From Methanomethylovorans sp. PtaU1.Bin073 (lineage in GTDB: Archaea; Halobacteriota; Methanosarcinia; Methanosarcinales; Methanosarcinaceae), in NCBI GenBank assembly GCA_002067265.1, contig MVQW01000081.1:1-9487 (forward strand): DNA of 9,487 nucleotides, read 5' to 3'. The translations under genes and the position numbers were made by a program. The notes beneath the pieces were generated by a model that saw only the letters and a list, made by a program, of their open reading frames with translations, was not told the DNA's origin and ran no database searches. Shown one piece after another: positions 5,234 to 9,487 of this stretch (the stretch's first letter is position 1; each line of letters opens with the position of its first letter).

Positions 5234-5926
5234 ATGGTATCTCTTGATGAATCAGTTATTGCAAGGCTTAAGAAGGGTAAGAACCACTATGAAGTCTTTG
5301 TAGAACCAGAGGGAGCGCTGGCATTGAAAAAGGGAGATGATGTGAAGATAGAAGACATCATTGCAGTCGAATCCATTTTTTCTGATGCCAGCCAGGGAGA
5401 ACATGCAGCTGAAACGGACCTGGTTAATGTTTTTGGGACTTTGGACGCATTGATAGTTGCAAAGGAGATAATCTTACACGGAGAGCTACAGTTAACCAAA
5501 GAGCAAAGGAAACGCATCCTTGATGAGAAAACCAAACGTATAGTCAGCACAATTGCACAGAATGCAATAAATCCACAGACCAGGACTCCTCACCCACCTT
5601 CAAGAATAGAAAAGGCGATGGAAGAAGCAAAAGTACATATAGATCCTTTTAAACCCGTAGATGAACAAGTAATGATCGTAATGAAGGCTATCCGTCCGAT
5701 CATACCTATACGTTTTGAAGAAGTTCAGATAGCAGTAAAGGTGCCAGGAGAATATGCACCGAAGTCATACGGAGAGATAGCAAGGTTTGGAACTTTGGTA
5801 AAGGAAGAATGGCAGCGCGATGGATCCTGGGTAGGCGTTATAAAAATGCCTGCAGGAATGCAGAACGATTTTTATGGTCTTGTGAACCATCTCACCAAGG
5901 GTGATGCTGAAACTAAACTTTTATAA
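5234..5926 (+). CDS. sdo1: ribosome maturation protein SBDS (Sdo1)
   Basis: A 230-residue archaeal SBDS orthologue. In eukaryotes the family helps eject eIF6 from the large subunit with EF-2-like GTPases; the archaeal role is probably similar. Three domains are expected: the N-terminal FYSH domain (about 1-90, 'ARLKKGKNHYEVFVEP'), a helical middle with 'NAINPQTRTPHPPSRIEKAMEEA' (about 110-135), and a ferredoxin-like C-terminal domain ('IRPIIPIRFEEVQIAVKVP'). The length is normal. ATG 5234 is preceded by GAGGGGGT with good spacing. Rrp4 follows after 11 bases, so they share a transcript. Confidence 0.97.
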   Translation: MVSLDESVIARLKKGKNHYEVFVEPEGALALKKGDDVKIEDIIAVESIFSDASQGEHAAETDLVNVFGTLDALIVAKEIILHGELQLTKEQRKRILDEKTKRIVSTIAQNAINPQTRTPHPPSRIEKAMEEAKVHIDPFKPVDEQVMIVMKAIRPIIPIRFEEVQIAVKVPGEYAPKSYGEIARFGTLVKEEWQRDGSWVGVIKMPAGMQNDFYGLVNHLTKGDAETKLL

Positions 5927-5937
5927 GAGGCAAAAGA

Positions 5938-6732
5938 ATGGATAGAGAAATTGTAGTTCCGGGTCAACTTCTTTCCGATAATACGAATGAATCGGGCTCC
6001 GGAACCTATGTAAAGGAGGGAAAAGTGTACTCTCTTCTTTATGGAGTGACTAATGTAAAGAACAGAATATCAGTAATTCCTTTTTCAGGAAAATACATTC
6101 CTTCCAGAAAGGATTTTGTTATAGGCACTGTTTTTGAGATAACCTCTTCCAACTGGATTTTTGATATTGGCTCTCCTTATGATGGCTTGTTGCATGTGTC
6201 AGAATATCCTAGACGTATAGAATCTTCCATGATGAAAGAAATACTGAATATAGGAGATTCGGCCATCCTTAGGATAAAAGATGTTGATGCTTCCATGAAG
6301 ATAGAACTTACCCTTAGAGAGAAGGGGTTAAGGAAGATCAAAGGAGGAAGGCTGATAGAAGTGCCTTCTTCAAAAGTCCCTCGCGTAATCGGACACAATG
6401 GCTCTATGGTCTCGATGTTGAAGAAAGAGACAGCATGTGAAATATTTGTTGGCCAGAATGGAAGAATATGGATAAACGGCAAAGATGAGGATATGGATAA
6501 ACTTTCAGAAGCTATCGATATAATCATTCGTGAATCCCATACATCTGGCCTGACAGACAAGATCAGCCAGTTCCTACAAGTGGAAAAAGGAACTGAGAAG
6601 GAGATCGAAGAGGATAAAGTAGAAGAAGATACCGATCTGGAAACTGCAGAGTCAGAAGATACTGAAGATGCAGAAGATGTAGATGAGACCAGCAGAAAGG
6701 TAGATCAGTTACTAGACACAGAGGAAAACTGA
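5938..6732 (+). CDS. rrp4: exosome complex RNA-binding protein Rrp4
   Basis: A 264-residue cap subunit of the archaeal exosome, which sits on the Rrp41-Rrp42 hexamer and guides RNA into the pore. Residues 1-58 form the N-terminal domain with 'VVPGQLL'. Residues about 60-128 form an S1 domain ('IGTVFEITSSNWIFDIGSP', 'GLLHVSE'). Residues about 138-205 form a KH-type domain with GxxG at 152-155. A strongly acidic tail (216-264, 24 of 49 residues Asp or Glu) extends beyond the core, longer than the minimal family. ATG 5938 follows AGAGG (5926-5930) at 7-base spacing. The rrp41 gene follows after 52 bases, consistent with shared expression. Confidence 0.97.
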   Translation: MDREIVVPGQLLSDNTNESGSGTYVKEGKVYSLLYGVTNVKNRISVIPFSGKYIPSRKDFVIGTVFEITSSNWIFDIGSPYDGLLHVSEYPRRIESSMMKEILNIGDSAILRIKDVDASMKIELTLREKGLRKIKGGRLIEVPSSKVPRVIGHNGSMVSMLKKETACEIFVGQNGRIWINGKDEDMDKLSEAIDIIIRESHTSGLTDKISQFLQVEKGTEKEIEEDKVEEDTDLETAESEDTEDAEDVDETSRKVDQLLDTEEN

Positions 6733-6772
6733 AATCTGCATAAGATCGGAAAAGTAAAGATTTGTGTATATT

Positions 6773-6777
6773 GGAGA
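6773..6777 (+). promoter_or_regulatory. ribosome site that fixes the Rrp41 start
   Basis: GGAGA lies 7 bases before ATG 6785. An upstream in-frame GTG at 6764 has no ribosome site and would put this site inside the gene. Confidence 0.75.
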
Positions 6778-6784
6778 ATTTATT

Positions 6785-7774
6785 ATGGCTAATAAACCTG
6801 AGAAGTTCATTGATGAGAACGGCCTGCGCCTGGATGGACGGGCAGTTGATGAAATTAGGCCCATGACCATCGAGATAGGAGTCTTATCAAGGGCTGACGG
6901 TTCATGTTATTTAGAATGGGGAAAGAACAAGATACTAGCAGCAGTATACGGTCCCAGAGAACTTCATCCCCGCAGAATGCAGAAACCCGATGAGGCAATC
7001 GTTAGATACAGATATAACATGGCTGCTTTTTCGGTAGAGGACAGAGCAAGGCCGGGCCCAAGCAGAAGAAGTATTGAGATATCAAAGGTCAGTAGAGATG
7101 CTTTTGCTCCCATAATCATGACAAAGTACTACCCAAGTGCAGTTATAGATGTGTTTGCAGAAGTGCTTCAAGCCGATGCAGGTACACGGACAGCGGCAAT
7201 CAATGCTGCATCTATTGCACTTGCAGACGCAGGTATTCCAATGAAGGGCTTAATATCAGCATGTGCTGTAGGAAAAGTTGATGGTCAGCTTGTACTGGAC
7301 CTTAACAAGGACGAAGACAATTATGGGAATGCAGACCTGCCAATTGCTATGACCCAGGATGGAGAGGTCTCTCTTCTTCAGATGGATGGAAACCTCACAA
7401 AGGAAGAATTCAAAAAGGCATTAGAAATGGCAAAAGAAGGCTGCAGACAAATTCTTGAAATGCAGAAAGAAGCCTTAAAAAAGAAGTTTGCCTCCAGTGA
7501 AGAAGTTGTAGAAAGCCTTGTAGAAGTAGAGGATGTAAAACTAGAAGAAATACAGGGCGAAATAGAAATCATTGAAGAAGACATAGAAGCATGTGACTTT
7601 GAAGATGAAGAAGGCATTGAAGTAATAGTAGTCAAAACAGAGGAACCAGAACCAGCTGAGGAGGTTTCTGAAGATGAATTCACAGAGTTCACCGACAATG
7701 AAGACTCCGAAATAGAAGAAACAGAGGATTCTGAATCTGAAGAAGAGAAGGTAGGTGAAAAATATGAGCAGTGA
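6785..7774 (+). CDS. rrp41: exosome catalytic subunit Rrp41 with long acidic C-terminal tail
   Basis: A 329-residue RNase PH-type protein, the active subunit of the exosome that degrades RNA 3'-to-5' with phosphate and can also add tails. The core (1-235) shows '[12 protein letters not shown]' (15-26), the phosphate/RNA-binding '[12 protein letters not shown]' (89-100), '[16 protein letters not shown]' (128-143) and the acidic active-site pair D178/D184 in 'DNYGNADLP', spaced as in characterised archaeal Rrp41. Typical members end near residue 240-250; here residues 236-329 form a low-complexity tail with 43 Asp/Glu of 94. Start ATG 6785 is chosen over GTG 6764. The gene overlaps rrp42 by 11 bases, so translation is probably coupled, fitting their 1:1 hexamer. 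Confidence 0.97.
   Translation: MANKPEKFIDENGLRLDGRAVDEIRPMTIEIGVLSRADGSCYLEWGKNKILAAVYGPRELHPRRMQKPDEAIVRYRYNMAAFSVEDRARPGPSRRSIEISKVSRDAFAPIIMTKYYPSAVIDVFAEVLQADAGTRTAAINAASIALADAGIPMKGLISACAVGKVDGQLVLDLNKDEDNYGNADLPIAMTQDGEVSLLQMDGNLTKEEFKKALEMAKEGCRQILEMQKEALKKKFASSEEVVESLVEVEDVKLEEIQGEIEIIEEDIEACDFEDEEGIEVIVVKTEEPEPAEEVSEDEFTEFTDNEDSEIEETEDSESEEEKVGEKYEQ
7753..7758 (+). promoter_or_regulatory. ribosome site that fixes the Rrp42 start
   Basis: AGGTGA lies 5 bases before ATG 7764, inside the end of rrp41. The GTG at 7755 is part of this site and so is unlikely to be the start. Confidence 0.75.
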
Positions 7775-8546
7775 AGTAATGGCCTCACTGAAGAAGGATT
7801 ACATCTACAACCTGATGCTCAAAGGCAAACGTGAAGATGGCCGTTCATTTGATGAGTATAGAAATATCACTATACAGACAAACGTGATAGACAAAGCAGA
7901 AGGTTCCGCAAAGGTATGCATTGGCGATACACAGGTTCTTGTAGGTGTAAAACTGCAAACCGGAGCTCCATTCCCCGATTCACCGGATGAAGGAGTAATT
8001 ATCACAAACCTGGAGATGAATCCAATTGCATCACCCGACTTTGAGGCCGGACCTCCAAAAGAGGATGCAATTGAGATGGCGAGGGTTACAGACAGAGGGA
8101 TCCGAGAATCAGGCGCAATTGATTTAAATAAGTTGTGTATTACGGAAGGAGAAGAAGTCTGGATCGTATTCATAGATATCCATATACTGAATGACGATGG
8201 CAATCTTCAGGATGCCTCATCCCTTGGCGCGATCGCTGCTCTCATGACTGCAAAGATCCCTGCCGAAAGAGAAGGCAAGGGAGAAGATATGATGATGCCA
8301 ATCAGGGATGTGCCTGTAGGTATTACAGTGGTGGACATCGGCGGGGAATTGATGCTCGATCCTGGACTCGCAGAGCAAACCGTAGCAGATTCAAAATTGA
8401 CTATAGCATCCAACCAAGATGGGTCGATCTCTGCAATGCAGAAAACAGGAGAAGGCATGCTAACATTCGAGCAACTATTGAAAGCAGTCGATATGGCATG
8501 TGCTAAAGCTGAAGAAATCAGAGGAAAATATCTGATGAATAACTGA
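7764..8546 (+). CDS. rrp42: exosome complex protein Rrp42 (non-catalytic RNase PH subunit)
   Basis: A 260-residue RNase PH-fold protein that alternates with Rrp41 in the hexameric ring and helps bind RNA, but lacks the catalytic aspartates. Family features: '[22 protein letters not shown]' near residues 19-40 (quoted in part), '[20 protein letters not shown]', '[15 protein letters not shown]', '[18 protein letters not shown]' and the C-terminal '[16 protein letters not shown]'. The length is normal and there is no acidic tail, in contrast to Rrp41. Start ATG 7764, overlapping the rrp41 end by 11 bases. A 56-base gap leads to the L37Ae gene. Confidence 0.97.
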   Translation: MSSEVMASLKKDYIYNLMLKGKREDGRSFDEYRNITIQTNVIDKAEGSAKVCIGDTQVLVGVKLQTGAPFPDSPDEGVIITNLEMNPIASPDFEAGPPKEDAIEMARVTDRGIRESGAIDLNKLCITEGEEVWIVFIDIHILNDDGNLQDASSLGAIAALMTAKIPAEREGKGEDMMMPIRDVPVGITVVDIGGELMLDPGLAEQTVADSKLTIASNQDGSISAMQKTGEGMLTFEQLLKAVDMACAKAEEIRGKYLMNN

Positions 8547-8589
8547 TGCTAATAGTCGCTTACATAAAGATAATTGCATACTGAAGATT

Positions 8590-8596
8590 AAGGAGA
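8590..8596 (+). promoter_or_regulatory. ribosome site that fixes the L37Ae start
   Basis: AAGGAGA lies 6 bases before ATG 8603. The ATG at 8597 follows it directly without spacing, so it is unlikely to be used. Confidence 0.8.
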
Positions 8597-8602
8597 ATGC
8601 TT

Positions 8603-8890
8603 ATGGCAAAAAAATATTCAAGGAAAGGACGTGTGACCAGATCTGCAGGGAGATTTGGTGTGAGATATGGTAGGAAAGATCGCAAACTTGTTGCTGACCT
8701 AGAAGAAAAAATGCATATGCCCCACACATGTACAAAATGTGCCCGCCCTGCTGTAAGAAGAATAGGTACAGGCATCTGGCAGTGTAAAAAGTGTGGCTAC
8801 ACTTTTGCCGGTGGAACATTTTTGCCTCAGACACCTGTGGGCCTTACAGTTGCACGTTCCGTAAAGAAGGCAACAGAAGTCTTACAGTGA
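8603..8890 (+). CDS. rpl37ae: 50S ribosomal protein L37Ae
   Basis: A 95-residue basic zinc-ribbon protein of the archaeal/eukaryotic large subunit. The N-terminus '[22 protein letters not shown]' (quoted in part) is rich in Lys/Arg for rRNA contact. The zinc ribbon has C43/C46 and C61/C64 ('HTCTKC' and 'WQCKKCG'), followed by '[11 protein letters not shown]', typical of the family. The length matches. It is followed 12 bases later by rpoP, as in many archaeal exosome superoperons. Confidence 0.97.
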   Translation: MAKKYSRKGRVTRSAGRFGVRYGRKDRKLVADLEEKMHMPHTCTKCARPAVRRIGTGIWQCKKCGYTFAGGTFLPQTPVGLTVARSVKKATEVLQ

Positions 8891-8902
8891 GTGATAACTA
8901 CT

Positions 8903-9040
8903 ATGGGATACAAGTGCACGCGTTGCAAAAAAGTGGTAGAGATAAATTATAGGGCATTGGGTATACGCTGTGACTATTGTGGTCACCGTATACTTGTCAA
9001 AGAGAGACCCACCTCTATCAAAAAAATAAAGGCTGAGTAA
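8903..9040 (+). CDS. rpoP: DNA-directed RNA polymerase subunit P (Rpo12/RpoP)
   Basis: A 45-residue zinc-binding RNA polymerase subunit, the counterpart of eukaryotic Rpb12. Cysteines C5/C8 ('YKCTRCKK') and C23/C26 ('[10 protein letters not shown]') bind zinc, and the basic C-terminal part '[15 protein letters not shown]' follows. The length is at the usual size of the family (about 45-50). ATG 8903 has GTGAT (8891-8895) at 7-base spacing; an in-frame GTG at 8891 would add four residues but lies on that site. The stop is 5 bases before the Brix gene. Confidence 0.95.
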   Translation: MGYKCTRCKKVVEINYRALGIRCDYCGHRILVKERPTSIKKIKAE

Positions 9041-9061
9041 GAAGTATGCTTATTACTTCTT
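9039..9061 (+). promoter_or_regulatory. hairpin over the Brix-gene start codon
   Basis: AAGAAGTA (9039-9046) pairs perfectly with TACTTCTT (9054-9061), with a 7-base loop. The first base of the ATG lies in the stem and the other two in the loop. The rpoP stop (9038-9040) overlaps the 5' arm, so a ribosome ending rpoP would open it. A coupling role is inference. Confidence 0.5.
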
Positions 9062-9487
9062 CTCGTAAACCTTCAGTAAATACCAGGGTTCTTTGTAAAG
9101 ATCTTGCCTATTTTTTTCATTGTGAGTCTATAAACCGCGGCAAGATGGGGATGAAAGAAACTCTTTCTCTGGTAGAAGAGGGTTCAGGCCCATTATTGAT
9201 CATAAACGAGTATCATGGAAACCCTGGGGCTTTATTATTCTATGCACCCGATGGAAGAGAGCTGCTATCCATAAGGATCAGCGTAACATTTGGAAGCAGG
9301 GTAATAAAAAATAAGACATATTCTGAAACTCCTGTTGCAACTGGCAATGGAGAGATTGCATCAATACTGGCAAAGATACTATCAATAGACCTTGTAGAAA
9401 AGCCATCATCACCTCTCGTTCTAGAAATATCAAATGATGACCTTAGCTTTCTTTACAATGGGCAATGTCTGTTAAAATTGAATATTA
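9046..9487 (+). CDS. Brix/Imp4-like ribosome biogenesis protein (3' partial)
   Basis: The reading frame is open from ATG 9046 to the window end, 147 codons visible. The N-terminus 'MLITSSRKPSVNTRVLCKDL' and the following 'NRGKMGMKE' are hallmarks of the archaeal single-Brix-domain proteins related to eukaryotic Imp4, Rpf1 and Brx1, which bind rRNA during subunit assembly. The archaeal family usually has about 150-190 residues, so only a short C-terminal part is missing. No good ribosome site is seen (GAAG only), and the start sits in a hairpin just after the rpoP stop, so translation is probably coupled to rpoP. In related genomes a KEOPS Pcc1 subunit and a prefoldin gene often follow, outside this window. 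Confidence 0.92.
   Translation, partial: MLITSSRKPSVNTRVLCKDLAYFFHCESINRGKMGMKETLSLVEEGSGPLLIINEYHGNPGALLFYAPDGRELLSIRISVTFGSRVIKNKTYSETPVATGNGEIASILAKILSIDLVEKPSSPLVLEISNDDLSFLYNGQCLLKLNI

Noticed and set aside
6764..6784. GTG 6764 as the Rrp41 start
   Set aside because: The ribosome site GGAGA would then lie inside the gene; ATG 6785 gives the normal N-terminus.
7378..7788. 136-codon minus-strand ORF opposite rrp41
   Set aside because: Ser-rich shadow of the Glu/Asp-rich tail codons on the other strand; no ribosome site or family.

Overview
The window comes from a methanogenic archaeon, most likely a moderately AT-rich member of the Methanosarcinaceae. The evidence is archaeal-type promoters (BRE plus TATA-like boxes), a tRNA-Trp with a bulge-helix-bulge intron and no encoded CCA end, eukaryote-like ribosomal proteins L15e and L37Ae, a proteasome alpha subunit, exosome and RNase P proteins, and a PAS signalling protein with an 'HHDLL' histidine box of the kind known in Methanosarcina relatives. 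Genus assignment is inference only.

Left part (1-2100) holds accessory genes. A small zinc-ribbon protein lies on the minus strand (16-207). An AT-rich intergenic stretch follows, with a bulged 14-bp inverted repeat (321-360). Next is tRNA-Trp (526-714), whose 115-nt intron (564-678) is itself a box C/D 2'-O-methylation guide. Boxes C, D', C' and D can be placed, and by the N+5 rule both guides point exactly at tRNA positions 39 and 34. A short uncharacterised 51-aa ORF (867-1022) then precedes a receiver-PAS-DHp protein (1036-2037) that lacks the kinase ATPase domain.

Right part (2082-9487) is the classic archaeal exosome superoperon, all on the plus strand with tight or overlapping junctions. 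The order is L15e, a COG1325-type predicted exosome-associated RNA-binding protein, RNase P subunits Rpp30 and Pop5, proteasome alpha, SBDS, Rrp4, Rrp41, Rrp42, L37Ae, RpoP, and the start of a Brix/Imp4-like protein that runs off the window. It starts at a clear promoter (2082-2098) and a structured 5' leader that folds as a three-way junction (2121-2177) just before the TTG start of L15e. Together the genes couple ribosome assembly (L15e, L37Ae, SBDS, Brix), tRNA 5' processing (RNase P), RNA 3' degradation and tailing (exosome), transcription (RpoP) and protein degradation (proteasome).

The most interesting non-coding signals are the L15e leader RNA, for which I know no named family and which has competing pairings, and the tRNA-Trp intron, in which the same exon bases are claimed by the splicing helix and by the methylation guide. 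No mobile element, CRISPR array or origin was seen.
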